64,000 nucleotides of DNA from a bacterium 210820-DFI.6.37 (GTDB taxonomy: Bacteria; Bacillota; Clostridia; Peptostreptococcales; Anaerovoracaceae), in assembly GCA_020558355.1 (NCBI GenBank), contig JAJCKG010000009.1, positions 74,604-138,603 of the forward strand. Reading direction: 5' to 3'. The notes below the pieces were generated by a model. The model did no database searches and was not told where the DNA came from. It worked only from the letters and a program-made list of their open reading frames with translations. The position numbers and the translations under genes were made by a program. Positions 9,546 through 18,636 of the stretch are shown one piece after another. How positions within the stretch are numbered: the stretch's first letter is position 1; each line of letters opens with the position of its first letter.

Positions 9546-9989
9546 ATGGCACTAGACACCCGTGAGCTGTTTGCGCGGCTCATCCAATGTGAGGCAGGTG
9601 GGGAGGGTGAAGATGGAATGAGAGCGGTTGCCTCGGTCATTATGAATCGGGCTACCATTGATTATGGAGAATTCGCCCGGGTCAGCCAGGGCGGCGACGT
9701 TCGAAACATCATCACCCAGCCCGGACAGTTCGTATGTATGCGGGAGACGATAGGAGGCCGCTATAATTCACAGAATGTATATAATATGACGCCTACGGAC
9801 GTTCATTACGAGATCGTGGATTGGGCTATGGCTGGCGGGAGACTGCAGGGAGTCGACCATTCCCTGTTCTTTTTTAACCCCTACAGCAGCAGCTGTCCTC
9901 CTTATTTTCCGACCAATGTAGGGGTCATTCATAATAGAGTGGGCGACCACTGCTTTTATATTCCTACTGTCCACTACGCAAATACTTAA
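9546..9989 (+). CDS. CwlJ/SleB-type spore cortex-lytic cell wall hydrolase
   Basis: The protein of about 147 residues belongs to the hydrolase_2 (SleB/CwlJ) family: RLIQCEAGGEGEDGMRAVASVIMNR carries the catalytic Glu, and GDHCFYIP matches the conserved C-terminal end. It has no signal peptide and no peptidoglycan-binding domain, which is the CwlJ rather than SleB architecture. CwlJ-type enzymes hydrolyse muramic-lactam cortex during germination and are held at the coat by GerQ. The next gene looks like GerQ, which supports this. ATG 9546 follows AGAGGTGA by a normal spacing; GTG 9537 is in frame but poorly placed. Confidence 0.85.
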   Translation: MALDTRELFARLIQCEAGGEGEDGMRAVASVIMNRATIDYGEFARVSQGGDVRNIITQPGQFVCMRETIGGRYNSQNVYNMTPTDVHYEIVDWAMAGGRLQGVDHSLFFFNPYSSSCPPYFPTNVGVIHNRVGDHCFYIPTVHYANT

Positions 9990-10005
9990 AAAGAGAGGTA
10001 ATTTT

Positions 10006-10620
10006 ATGGCAACATGTTGCAATACCGTTTTGACGCGGATCGAAAAAATCAAAAAAAATCAGATCGTTAACAGAGGATCTTCTCCGTATGATCAGATGCC
10101 TGTACCGGAAAACGGGCAGAATCATGTAGCGGCGCCGACCCTTCCTTCGGCGGATATGACGCCCTTTGTAAATCCAAACATGGGAGGCGGGGCCGGAGGA
10201 AATCAGGAGATTCCATCTCCGTCCGCGCCGGAAGGGGCTCCGGAGCTGATTCCAAACGCGCCTACCTTTCCGGTTCCGGCAAATCCTCTGCTGCCGCCAG
10301 GGTATCAGGAGATTCTGGATTTTAATTCAGTCCAGTATGTCAATGGATTTTACCGCACCCAGATCGGCCGGTATGTAAGAGTGGAACAGTTGATGGGATC
10401 TAATACCATCGATACGCAGGAAGGATTTTTAATCGGGGTCGGCATCAACTATATCATTCTGCAGGAAGCTCCTACTGGGAATATTCTTGTAGTGGATATC
10501 TATGGAATCAAAAATATGTATATATATTACAATTACCGGGCAAATCCGTTTGAACCATTTAATATGAACACTTCCGCTATGAGCGCTGCTGAAGGGGAGC
10601 TTCCGGAAGAAGAGCGGTAA
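10006..10620 (+). CDS. GerQ-like spore coat protein
   Basis: The 204-residue protein has a long low-complexity N-terminal half rich in Pro, Asn and Gly, and a compact C-terminal domain (about residues 98-180). That domain contains RTQIGRYVRVEQLMGSN, GFLIGVGINYIILQ and a final IYGIKNMYIYY. The pattern resembles the GerQ domain, in which a small beta-rich module ends in a YLDYVTF-type strand. The neighbouring CwlJ-like gene, 16 bases upstream, is the expected functional partner because GerQ is needed to retain CwlJ in Bacillus spores. The assignment rests on pattern and context, not on alignment. Confidence 0.6.
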   Translation: MATCCNTVLTRIEKIKKNQIVNRGSSPYDQMPVPENGQNHVAAPTLPSADMTPFVNPNMGGGAGGNQEIPSPSAPEGAPELIPNAPTFPVPANPLLPPGYQEILDFNSVQYVNGFYRTQIGRYVRVEQLMGSNTIDTQEGFLIGVGINYIILQEAPTGNILVVDIYGIKNMYIYYNYRANPFEPFNMNTSAMSAAEGELPEEER

Positions 10621-10640
10621 CAGCCGCTGAAGACAAAACA

Positions 10641-10678
10641 AAAGCCGCGCCATCCTGTTTTTTGGCTGGCGCGGCTTT
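10641..10678. terminator. Bidirectional intrinsic terminator
   Basis: Arms AAAGCCGCGCCA (10641-10652) and its complement (10667-10678) enclose a 14-base loop. It lies between the GerQ-like gene and the oppositely oriented Na/Pi gene. T and A flanks allow use in either direction. Confidence 0.85.
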
Positions 10679-10701
10679 CCGATTGGTTTAAAGGGGGAAA
10701 A

Positions 10702-12480
10702 TCAAAGTACCTGCATTTCTTTTACCGGGTCTAAGAACTGATCATCATAGTATCTGCAAAGTCCCTTGAACTCTTCCGTGTGCATCTCTTCCTCATCCTT
10801 GCGGGTATGGGTATTGAGGTCTTTATCATTGATCCGCTGAATCAGATGGGTGGAAATGTTATTGCAGTGATCGGATATCCGTTCGATGTCTGTAAGCATT
10901 TCAATATAAGAAACGCCCCGGTCAATTGTGCAGACTCCGTCGCGAAGTCTTTTTATATGATTGCTTTTAAGAGTGTCGATCAGATCGTCGATGGTTTCCT
11001 CGAGGGCGGAAACCCGCAAGCCCACCGTAATGTTTTCCATTTCATAAGCTTCTTTTGTCATATCTAAAATGGTATTGATCGCCTTTTTCAAATAGCTGAA
11101 TTCGCGCATGCTTTCATCGGAATATTTGATCTTGTCCAGATGGGCCAGCTCCGCCTCTTCCGCAAGATTTACACAGTGGTCGCCGATTCGTTCAAGGTCC
11201 CCGATGGTATGGAGAAGTTCTGTCGCGAACAGATTTTGCTTTGGAGTAAGCTGGCGCTCAGTGACCTGTACAATATATTCTCCGAGAACTGCTTCTGTCT
11301 TGTCCAGAAACTTTTCATTTTCTTCCAGCGTTTCCCGAGCGTCATCGTTATAATGATGTACAAGATCGCAGGCGATATTGAAATTTTCCTTTCCGGTTTC
11401 GCACATAAAAGCAACCACTTTTTTACACTGTTCCAACGCGATGTTAGGTGTTTCGAGAAATCTTGGATCCAGCAGACTGAGCTCTTCATCCATTTTGGAC
11501 TGGCCTTTGTCTTTAACCAGTTTTTTAGATATAGCAATTAGAACGTTGATCATCGGAAGCATTACAATGCAGACGATTACATTAAACAGTGTATGAAAGT
11601 TAGCGACTCCGCCTCTGTTTACAGAATCGGACCAGAAGGAAAAACCAAACAGACCCTGATAAAGATAAATCACAATCAGGAATAAAATGGAACCTGTAAT
11701 ACACATTGTAACATCTACAGCAACCGCGCGCTTCGCGTCTTTGTTTACGCCGATACTTGCCAGAAGAACGGTTACACATTTTCCAAGATTCGCCCCGATG
11801 ACGATGGGCGCCGCCATGGAAAAAGTAACAACTCCGGTAGATGACGTGGCCTGAAGGACGCCGACAGAAGCGGAAGAACTCTGCAATAATATAGTGACGG
11901 CCATTCCCACAAGGACGCCCAGGAATGGGTTCTCAAACAGAGTGAAGATTTTCCCGAACTCTTCGGATTCCGATAAAGGGGCAAAGCTTCCTTCCATAAG
12001 CGTCATACCCATAAACAGAATGCCAAGGCCGATCAGAATTCCCATTTTATCTTTGAGAGACTGTTTTTTTGTCATCAGCAGAACGAAGGCTCCGATAATG
12101 ATCAGAATTGGGGCAAAGGATGAAGGCTTAAGAAGCATCAGGATGATACTGTCTCCGTCGATATCTCCCATTCGGAGGATCTGAGCGGTTATGGTCGTTC
12201 CGATATTGGCCCCCATAATAACAGGAACGCCCTGGGCCAGTTTTAAAATTCCGGCATTGAGAAAACCGATTACCATAATAATCGTCGCGGCAGAGCTTTG
12301 GATTACCGCGGTTACTCCAGCGCCTAAAGCAACCCCTTTGGCTTTGTTGCTTGTAAGCTTTTCCAAAATCTTCTCCATACGCGCTCCGGCAGCTCTCTCT
12401 AAAGAGTTGCCCATCAGTTTCATTCCGTACAAAAACATTCCTATGCCACCGAGCATGGTTAAAATCGATTCAAGTGTCAC
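10702..12480 (-). CDS. Na+/phosphate symporter family protein with PhoU-like domain
   Basis: The 592-residue membrane protein has the two inverted NaPi-II repeats, each marked by a QSS motif (VIQSSAATI and LLQSSSASV), and GANIGTTITA. About eight to nine hydrophobic segments reach residue 315. The last 220 residues are a soluble helical PhoU-like domain with GDLERIGDHCVNLAEEAE and ERISDHCNN. Bacterial members export or import phosphate with sodium. The start is GTG at 12478-12480, seven bases after AGGAGAAC on the minus strand. It lies 37 bases after the L,D-transpeptidase gene, so they may share a transcript. Confidence 0.9.
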   Translation of the reverse strand: MTLESILTMLGGIGMFLYGMKLMGNSLERAAGARMEKILEKLTSNKAKGVALGAGVTAVIQSSAATIIMVIGFLNAGILKLAQGVPVIMGANIGTTITAQILRMGDIDGDSIILMLLKPSSFAPILIIIGAFVLLMTKKQSLKDKMGILIGLGILFMGMTLMEGSFAPLSESEEFGKIFTLFENPFLGVLVGMAVTILLQSSSASVGVLQATSSTGVVTFSMAAPIVIGANLGKCVTVLLASIGVNKDAKRAVAVDVTMCITGSILFLIVIYLYQGLFGFSFWSDSVNRGGVANFHTLFNVIVCIVMLPMINVLIAISKKLVKDKGQSKMDEELSLLDPRFLETPNIALEQCKKVVAFMCETGKENFNIACDLVHHYNDDARETLEENEKFLDKTEAVLGEYIVQVTERQLTPKQNLFATELLHTIGDLERIGDHCVNLAEEAELAHLDKIKYSDESMREFSYLKKAINTILDMTKEAYEMENITVGLRVSALEETIDDLIDTLKSNHIKRLRDGVCTIDRGVSYIEMLTDIERISDHCNNISTHLIQRINDKDLNTHTRKDEEEMHTEEFKGLCRYYDDQFLDPVKEMQVL

Positions 12481-12517
12481 GTCTGTTCTCCTAAATTATT
12501 ATATTTTTTACAACGAT

Positions 12518-13969
12518 TTACCAGTGTACAATTACCGGAACACCTTTATCCGCCAGATTTTCAAAGAGCTTTCCCGCGGAAGCCACAGGCATATTAACGC
12601 AGCCATGACTGCCGTTTCCACGGTAGATACTTCCGCCGAAAGAACTTCTCCAAGGCGCGTCATGCATCCCATAGTTTCCATAAAACGGCATCCAGTAGGA
12701 AACGGGACTTTCATAATCGGAGCCATCGGCATTGGTGCCTTTCAGTGTGGCGTTTCGCTGTTTATAGGAAAGGCTGAAGGTTCCGGCCGGTGTGCCGTAG
12801 CCCTGATTGACATTTCCTGTAACTACCGGACAGTCTACGATTTTTTTGCCTTCTTTGAAGTACCACAGGTGCTGCTCGGTCAGAGAAACCTCCACATAGG
12901 TGTCGCCAATATCGTCCTCTTTGTTATAATCCGTAAATCCGGTCATAAGCCAGATTGGTTCGCGTTTCACTTCTTTTCCGCTTTGCAGGTCTTTAATCAG
13001 CTGTTCTGTTTCCTTATCTCTGCTGAGGGCAAAGCCGTAATCACCGCCGGACACTTTGATTTTCCGTCCGCTGAGAGAGGTAAATTCCCGGGTTTTTCCC
13101 AATGTGTTGTATTCTTTCGCAAAATCCTCCACATATTCCCGAACCGCGTCCTCGTTTACGGTAACCTTGGAAGCCGCTTCCTCCGCGGCGTTCTGTTCGG
13201 CTTCGCTTACATCGCCGCTTTCCACGACCTCGATATCAAAGATTTTTTCCAGCCACTCAGGAGAGATCTTTATTTCCTCTTTTCCCATAATATAGGTTAC
13301 TTTTGAAGTCAGATATTTTTTACAGAACTCCTGCCGTTCTTTGATCTCGTCACTGTCCGCGGTTACAGCCGGCTGCTGATAAAACTTTGAAGCGATGTAT
13401 TCCATCTGGAATTTGCCTTCGGCTACAAGTTCTTTGATTTTATCTGTCAAAGCTGTGTAATCAATGTTGTTTCCGTAGACCTCAGGAACGATTTCAAACT
13501 CCTCCGTAGAAAGATCCACATAGGCGTCTTTTGTCTTTGTAATTTCTTCCTCTTTAAGATAATCCGCGTTTTTCAGCGCTTTTGTGAACTTTTTATTGAC
13601 CTTTTTTACCGTCATATCCAGTGTCACATCAAAATCCGAGCCAAAATAATGATTGAGAGCGGCGCTGAGGAAATTTTCTCTTTTGAGATTCGCTATGGCG
13701 TCATCAATATCATAAGTAAAATTCAGAGTATCAATACTCCCGATGGCGCGGCCTTCTGCCGTAAAGGAAAAACTTTTGCTGTTCCATTCGTCCGTCAGCT
13801 TTTCTTTTACCTGCTTTCTTGTCAGACCACTGCAGTCGATTCCATTGATGGTTGTCTTATCCGGAAACAGATCCGCGGAAAACACATTAGCCTCCAGCGA
13901 TCTCCAAAGCGCGAAACCGCCCCCCGCAAGGCATAGCAGGATTATAATTGGAATTAAAATTTTTTTCAT
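12518..13969 (-). CDS. Membrane-anchored L,D-transpeptidase
   Basis: The 483-residue protein begins with one uncleaved signal anchor (ILIPIIILLCLAGGGFALW). Two VanW/PG_binding_4-like repeats follow, covering about residues 35-330, the first containing INGIDCSGLTRKQVKEKL. The YkuD catalytic domain is at the C-terminus with the signature SHGCVNMP, in which Cys is the nucleophile. Such enzymes make 3-3 peptidoglycan cross-links or attach proteins outside the membrane. The ribosome site AGAGGT lies 12 bases before the ATG. The gene is divergent from dnaE. Confidence 0.9.
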   Translation of the reverse strand: MKKILIPIIILLCLAGGGFALWRSLEANVFSADLFPDKTTINGIDCSGLTRKQVKEKLTDEWNSKSFSFTAEGRAIGSIDTLNFTYDIDDAIANLKRENFLSAALNHYFGSDFDVTLDMTVKKVNKKFTKALKNADYLKEEEITKTKDAYVDLSTEEFEIVPEVYGNNIDYTALTDKIKELVAEGKFQMEYIASKFYQQPAVTADSDEIKERQEFCKKYLTSKVTYIMGKEEIKISPEWLEKIFDIEVVESGDVSEAEQNAAEEAASKVTVNEDAVREYVEDFAKEYNTLGKTREFTSLSGRKIKVSGGDYGFALSRDKETEQLIKDLQSGKEVKREPIWLMTGFTDYNKEDDIGDTYVEVSLTEQHLWYFKEGKKIVDCPVVTGNVNQGYGTPAGTFSLSYKQRNATLKGTNADGSDYESPVSYWMPFYGNYGMHDAPWRSSFGGSIYRGNGSHGCVNMPVASAGKLFENLADKGVPVIVHW

Positions 13970-14032
13970 AATTATCAGTACCTCTTAACCTCAACATTTT
14001 ACAATATTTTGCCCCGTTTTTGAAGCGCCTTT

Positions 14033-14062
14033 TTCACATTTTAGGCAAATTTGTGGTATAAT
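14033..14062 (+). promoter_or_regulatory. dnaE promoter with extended -10
   Basis: TATAAT at 14057-14062 is preceded by TGG, an extended -10. TTCACA at 14033-14038 is a plausible -35 with an 18-base spacer. The transcript would start about seven bases on, at the beginning of the leader motif described separately. Confidence 0.7.
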
Positions 14063-14117
14063 GTCCGCAGGCCCGGTGATTGACGCAGGGAAGCCTTGGC
14101 GGAGCCCGGGTGAAATA
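14063..14117 (+). other. 5-prime leader motif of dnaE, shared with the 33003 operon
   Basis: Directly after the -10 box is a block that recurs at 32784-32836. Common elements in order are TGGTATAATGTCC, CCCGG, GATTGAC, a GGGA run, GC, TGG, GAGCC, GGG, TGA and AGA. Here CCCGG (14072-14076) can pair with CCGGG (14106-14110), enclosing GATTGAC (14078-14084). No known riboswitch class was recognised. It could be a structured leader or a small mobile element carrying a promoter. Confidence 0.55.
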
Positions 14118-14139
14118 GAAATAGAATCTGGAGCAATTT

Positions 14140-17100
14140 ATGGCATTTACACATCTACACGTTCATACAGAATACAGCCTTCTGGACGGCGCGGCGAGAA
14201 TCCGGGATCTGGTGGCCCGGGTAAAGGCGCTGGGAATGGAATCCATAGCGATTACGGATCACGGCGTTATGTTCGGCGTGATCGACTTTTACCGGGAATG
14301 TAAAAACAATGGGATCAAACCGGTAATCGGCTGTGAAGTCTATACCGCGGCAAGAACCATGGAAGATAAAGACGCGGACAAAGATAAATATCAGGGGCAT
14401 CTTGTGCTCCTCGCGGAGAACAATCAGGGCTATCAGAACCTGATTAAAATCGTATCAGAGGGTTTTACAAGAGGCTTTTATTATAAACCGAGGGTGGATA
14501 AGGAACTGCTGCGGCAGCACAGCGAAGGGATCATCGCTTTATCAGCCTGCCTTGCGGGGGATGTACAGCGAAAGCTGATGAACCGGGATTATGAGGGCGC
14601 GAAGAACGAAGCTCTGGCCTTGCGGGAGATCTTTGGCGACAACAATTTCTTCCTGGAGCTGCAGGATCAGGGGCTGGAAGAGGAAGCCGCTATACTGCCG
14701 GATATGCTGCGGCTTCATGAGGAAACCGGGATTCCTTTTGTCGCCACCAACGATGTTCACTATGTAAAACAGGAAGACGCGAAGGCCCATGATGTGCTTT
14801 TGTGCATCCAGACGGCGGCTACGATAGAAGAAGAGGATCGGATGCGCTTCCCAAACGATCAGTTTTATCTGAAATCGGAAGAGGAAATGCGCAAGATCTT
14901 TGCCAATCTGCCCGAAGCCTGTGACAATACCGCTAAAATTGCCGAAAGATGTGATGTGACCTTTGAGTTCGGCCACCTTCATTTACCGGAATTTAAAGCG
15001 CCGGAGGGAAAGTCAAACCAGCGGTATCTGAGAGAGCTTTGCGAAACCGGCCTTGCGGACCGGTACGGAAACCAGCTGGACGCGGATTGGGACAGCCTGA
15101 AGGGACGGCTGGAATATGAGCTTTCCACCATTGAAAAAATGGGATATGTGGAGTACTTTCTCATCGTATGGGATTTTATCAATTACGCCAAGGAACACAA
15201 GATTATGGTTGGCCCGGGAAGAGGCTCCGCGGCGGGGAGTATCGTTGCTTATGTGCTGAAAATTACCGACATTGATCCCATCCGCTATAATCTGATCTTT
15301 GAACGTTTTCTCAATCCGGAGCGAATCAGCATGCCGGATATTGATATTGACTTCTGCTATGAACGGAGGCAGGAGGTCATTGATTATGTAATTGAAAAAT
15401 ATGGCGAGGATAAGGTTTCTCAGATTATAACCTTTGGAACGATGAAGGCAAAGGCCGCGGTGCGGGATGTAGGCCGGGTCCTGAATGTAGGGTACGCGGA
15501 AACAGACGCCATTGCGAAGGCCATTCCCTTTAATCTGAAAATGACCATTGACAAGGCCCTTTCCATGAACCCGGAGCTGAAGGCTTCTTATGAAAATGAT
15601 GAAAAGGTGCGTCAGGTGCTGGACATGGCAAGAGCCATCGAAGGCATGCCCCGTCACGCTTCCACTCACGCGGCGGGAGTGGTGATTTCCAAAAAGAGCA
15701 TCGATGAGTATGTGCCGCTGTATCTTTCGGATAAAGGCGTTTCCACGCAGTTTACTATGACTACGATCGAAGAGCTGGGCCTGCTGAAGATGGATTTTCT
15801 GGGCCTGCGGAACCTGACGGTTATTCGGGACGCGCTGGAAATGATCGAGGAAAATCACGGAAGAGTGATCGATTTCGCAAGCATGACCTATGATGACGCG
15901 GCTACTTACGAACTGATTGCGAAAGGAAATACGCAAGGCGTATTCCAGCTGGAAAGCGGAGGCATGACCCAGTTTATGAAAAATCTGAAGCCGGACTGCT
16001 TTGAGGACATCGTGGCAGGCGTGGCTCTTTACCGGCCGGGTCCTATGGCTTCCATTCCGACCTATATTGAAAACAAGAAGCACCCGGATCAGATCCAGTA
16101 TATCCATGAAAGCCTGGAACCGATTTTATCCGTGACTTACGGATGCCTTATTTATCAGGAGCAGGTAATGCAGATCGTGCGGGATCTGGGCGGCTATTCC
16201 TACGGCCGTTCCGATTTGGTGCGCCGGGCCATGGGTAAGAAAAAGATGGATGTTATGCTGAAGGAGAAGGAGTACTTTATCCACGGAAAGACAGACGAGG
16301 AAGGAAACATCGAAATCGCGGGCTGTGTACGCAATGGAATTCCTGAGGCGATTGCCGAGGAAATCTTTAACCAGATGGTCGGCTTTGCCGAATACGCCTT
16401 CAACAAGTCCCATGCGGCGGCTTACGCCGTAATCGCCTATGAAACGGCTTATCTGAAGCAGTATTATCCTGTGGAATTTATGGCGGCGCTGATGACCAGT
16501 GTTATGGGCGACGCTGGTTCCATAGCTAAATATATCCGAAATTGTACGGAAATGGGTATTGAAGTTCTGCCGCCGGATATTAACGAAAGCGGGAAGAAAT
16601 TTACCGTGCGGGATGGAAAGATCCGGTTTGGGCTGCTTGGCGTCAAGAATGTGGGCGAAGGAGCCATCGACGCTATTATAAAGGCCAGAGAGGAAAAGGG
16701 ACTTCCAAAGGATATTTTCCAGTTCATCAGCAACGTGGACATCCATGAAGTAAATAAAAAAGCAGTGGAGAGTCTAATTAAGGCGGGGGCTTTGGACAGC
16801 CTCAATGAAAATCGGGCGGCGCATATGTCTGTTTACGAAAGCCTGATTGAATCGGCGCAGAATGATTCCCGAAAAAATCTGGAGGGGCAGATGTCCCTGT
16901 TTCAGCTTAATGCGGAACAGATGGAAGCGGAAACGGCCGCTGCCCGGCTTCCGCGGGTAAACAATTTTTCAAGAGAGATTCTCAGCAGCATGGAAAAGGA
17001 AATGCTGGGCGTTTACATTTCCGACCATCCTCTGAAGGATTATGAACAGCAGATCGAAAAGCTGATCGACGTTACGGCCGAAGATCTGGCTCACGCGGCG

Positions 17101-17649
17101 GATCAGGAGGAAACCGGGGAAACACCGGCGGCCGGAACGGTTGTTTTTGACGGTATGCGGGCTACCATGGCGGGGATCATTACCGGGAAAAAGCAGCTGG
17201 TAACAAAGAACAATAAAATGATGGCTTTTGTGGACATGGAGGATCTCTATGGAAATGTGGAAGTGGTGGTCTTTCCAAATGTCTATGAGCGAAGCTCGCG
17301 CCTTATTCAGGAAGATTCTCTGGTAATCGTCAAAGGGACCATCAATTTTAAAGAAGGAGAGCTGCCCAAGCTTTTGGCAAACGAGGTGCTGGATCTGAGG
17401 GAAGCCAGCCAGGGGGCCCGGCTCGCGGCGCAAAAGCCAGTGAAAATACGGATCCCGGATAATCTGGAAAACGGCATTGAGCGGATCAGAGAGATTCTGA
17501 TACAGCATAAAGGCAATACCCCGGTGATTATTTATCTGGGAACCACAGGAAAGGCCATGAAAACAAAGCCGGATCTATGGGTCAGTGCGGATGAGGCTTT
17601 TCAGGAAAAGGTTGAGGCTCTTATCGGCCCGGAAAATCTGAAGCTATAA
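14140..17649 (+). CDS. dnaE: DNA polymerase III alpha subunit (DnaE)
   Basis: Replicative or lesion-tolerant polymerase of 1169 residues. The N-terminal PHP domain begins HLHVHTEYSLLDG. The catalytic aspartates lie in MPDIDIDF (Asp400, Asp402, Asp404), preceded by GPGRGSAAGS. HHH-like and OB-fold regions follow, the latter around AGIITGKKQLVTKNNKMMAFVD-type sequence near residue 1005. It lacks the exonuclease insertion of PolC, and Clostridia usually carry both polymerases. The pair dnaE-pfkA, 23 bases apart here, is common in Clostridia. Confidence 0.96.
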   Translation: MAFTHLHVHTEYSLLDGAARIRDLVARVKALGMESIAITDHGVMFGVIDFYRECKNNGIKPVIGCEVYTAARTMEDKDADKDKYQGHLVLLAENNQGYQNLIKIVSEGFTRGFYYKPRVDKELLRQHSEGIIALSACLAGDVQRKLMNRDYEGAKNEALALREIFGDNNFFLELQDQGLEEEAAILPDMLRLHEETGIPFVATNDVHYVKQEDAKAHDVLLCIQTAATIEEEDRMRFPNDQFYLKSEEEMRKIFANLPEACDNTAKIAERCDVTFEFGHLHLPEFKAPEGKSNQRYLRELCETGLADRYGNQLDADWDSLKGRLEYELSTIEKMGYVEYFLIVWDFINYAKEHKIMVGPGRGSAAGSIVAYVLKITDIDPIRYNLIFERFLNPERISMPDIDIDFCYERRQEVIDYVIEKYGEDKVSQIITFGTMKAKAAVRDVGRVLNVGYAETDAIAKAIPFNLKMTIDKALSMNPELKASYENDEKVRQVLDMARAIEGMPRHASTHAAGVVISKKSIDEYVPLYLSDKGVSTQFTMTTIEELGLLKMDFLGLRNLTVIRDALEMIEENHGRVIDFASMTYDDAATYELIAKGNTQGVFQLESGGMTQFMKNLKPDCFEDIVAGVALYRPGPMASIPTYIENKKHPDQIQYIHESLEPILSVTYGCLIYQEQVMQIVRDLGGYSYGRSDLVRRAMGKKKMDVMLKEKEYFIHGKTDEEGNIEIAGCVRNGIPEAIAEEIFNQMVGFAEYAFNKSHAAAYAVIAYETAYLKQYYPVEFMAALMTSVMGDAGSIAKYIRNCTEMGIEVLPPDINESGKKFTVRDGKIRFGLLGVKNVGEGAIDAIIKAREEKGLPKDIFQFISNVDIHEVNKKAVESLIKAGALDSLNENRAAHMSVYESLIESAQNDSRKNLEGQMSLFQLNAEQMEAETAAARLPRVNNFSREILSSMEKEMLGVYISDHPLKDYEQQIEKLIDVTAEDLAHAADQEETGETPAAGTVVFDGMRATMAGIITGKKQLVTKNNKMMAFVDMEDLYGNVEVVVFPNVYERSSRLIQEDSLVIVKGTINFKEGELPKLLANEVLDLREASQGARLAAQKPVKIRIPDNLENGIERIREILIQHKGNTPVIIYLGTTGKAMKTKPDLWVSADEAFQEKVEALIGPENLKL

Positions 17650-17672
17650 ACTAGAAAAGGGAGGTATTAGAA

Positions 17673-18635
17673 ATGAGAAGAATTGGAGTGCTTACCAGCG
17701 GAGGCGACGCTCCGGGAATGAACGCGGCAGTGCGCGCGGTTGTACGCTGCGGTCTGAACAGGGGCATGGAGGTTTATGGAATACAAAGAGGCTATGAAGG
17801 TCTTATTGACGGTGCGATAAAAGAGATGGACATGTCTTCTGTGGGGGACATTCTTCACAGAGGAGGAACCATTCTCAGGACTGCCAGAAGCGAGCGGTTC
17901 AGAACGGAAGAAGGACAGAACCACGCGATGAATGTGCTGTCGGCCTTTGGCATTGAAGGGCTTGTGGTGATCGGCGGCGACGGCTCTTTTCGGGGCGGTC
18001 TTGAGCTGGCAAAACGAGGGGTTACAGTAATGGGCCTGCCGGGGACAATTGACAATGATCTTGGATATACGGATTATACCATAGGATTCGATACGGCGGT
18101 TAATACGGTGCTTTCCTCTGTAACCAATATCCGCGACACTTCTTCCTCTCATGAGAGGGCCACAGTCATTGAGGTTATGGGACGGCACTGCGGAGATATC
18201 GCCCTGTACGCGGGACTGACCGGAGGCGCGGATAATATTTTAGTTCCGGAAATGCCTTTTGATATAAATCGGGTATGCAGAAAAATTATTCAGGGAAAAA
18301 ACCGGGGGAAGCTGCATGATATTATTATCAAGGCAGAAGGTGTTGAAGTGGACACTCAGGAGCTGGCGCAGATGATTGAAGAACGGACCGGAAAGGAAAC
18401 GAAAGTGGTGATTCTGGCCTACCTTCAGCGGGGCGGTTCTCCAACAGCCACGGACCGTATGCTGGCCAGCAGAACAGCCAGCAAGGCGGTGGAGCTGCTG
18501 TATGATGATGAGGACAGCAAGGCTATCGGTATCTGCGGCAGTGAGATTGTAGCGTACGACCTTGAAAAAGCGCTGGAAATGAAGCGGCCGTTTAATACGG
18601 ATCTTTATGAGCTTGCGGATATATTATCAAAATAA
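17673..18635 (+). CDS. pfkA: ATP-dependent 6-phosphofructokinase
   Basis: Phosphorylates fructose 6-phosphate in glycolysis. The 320-residue protein has [12 protein letters not shown] at 10-21, GGDGS at 101-105 and the catalytic Asp127 in TIDND. Gly in GGDGS indicates ATP rather than pyrophosphate as donor. EVMGRHCGD and [13 protein letters not shown] complete the family signatures, and the length is standard. The AGGGAGG site precedes the ATG. It follows dnaE in the same operon and is followed two bases later by the ClC gene. Confidence 0.97.
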   Translation: MRRIGVLTSGGDAPGMNAAVRAVVRCGLNRGMEVYGIQRGYEGLIDGAIKEMDMSSVGDILHRGGTILRTARSERFRTEEGQNHAMNVLSAFGIEGLVVIGGDGSFRGGLELAKRGVTVMGLPGTIDNDLGYTDYTIGFDTAVNTVLSSVTNIRDTSSSHERATVIEVMGRHCGDIALYAGLTGGADNILVPEMPFDINRVCRKIIQGKNRGKLHDIIIKAEGVEVDTQELAQMIEERTGKETKVVILAYLQRGGSPTATDRMLASRTASKAVELLYDDEDSKAIGICGSEIVAYDLEKALEMKRPFNTDLYELADILSK

Positions 18636-18636
18636 A

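Noticed and set aside
15013..16107. 364-codon minus-strand frame inside dnaE
   Set aside because: Shadow of the polymerase gene, with no promoter or ribosome site.
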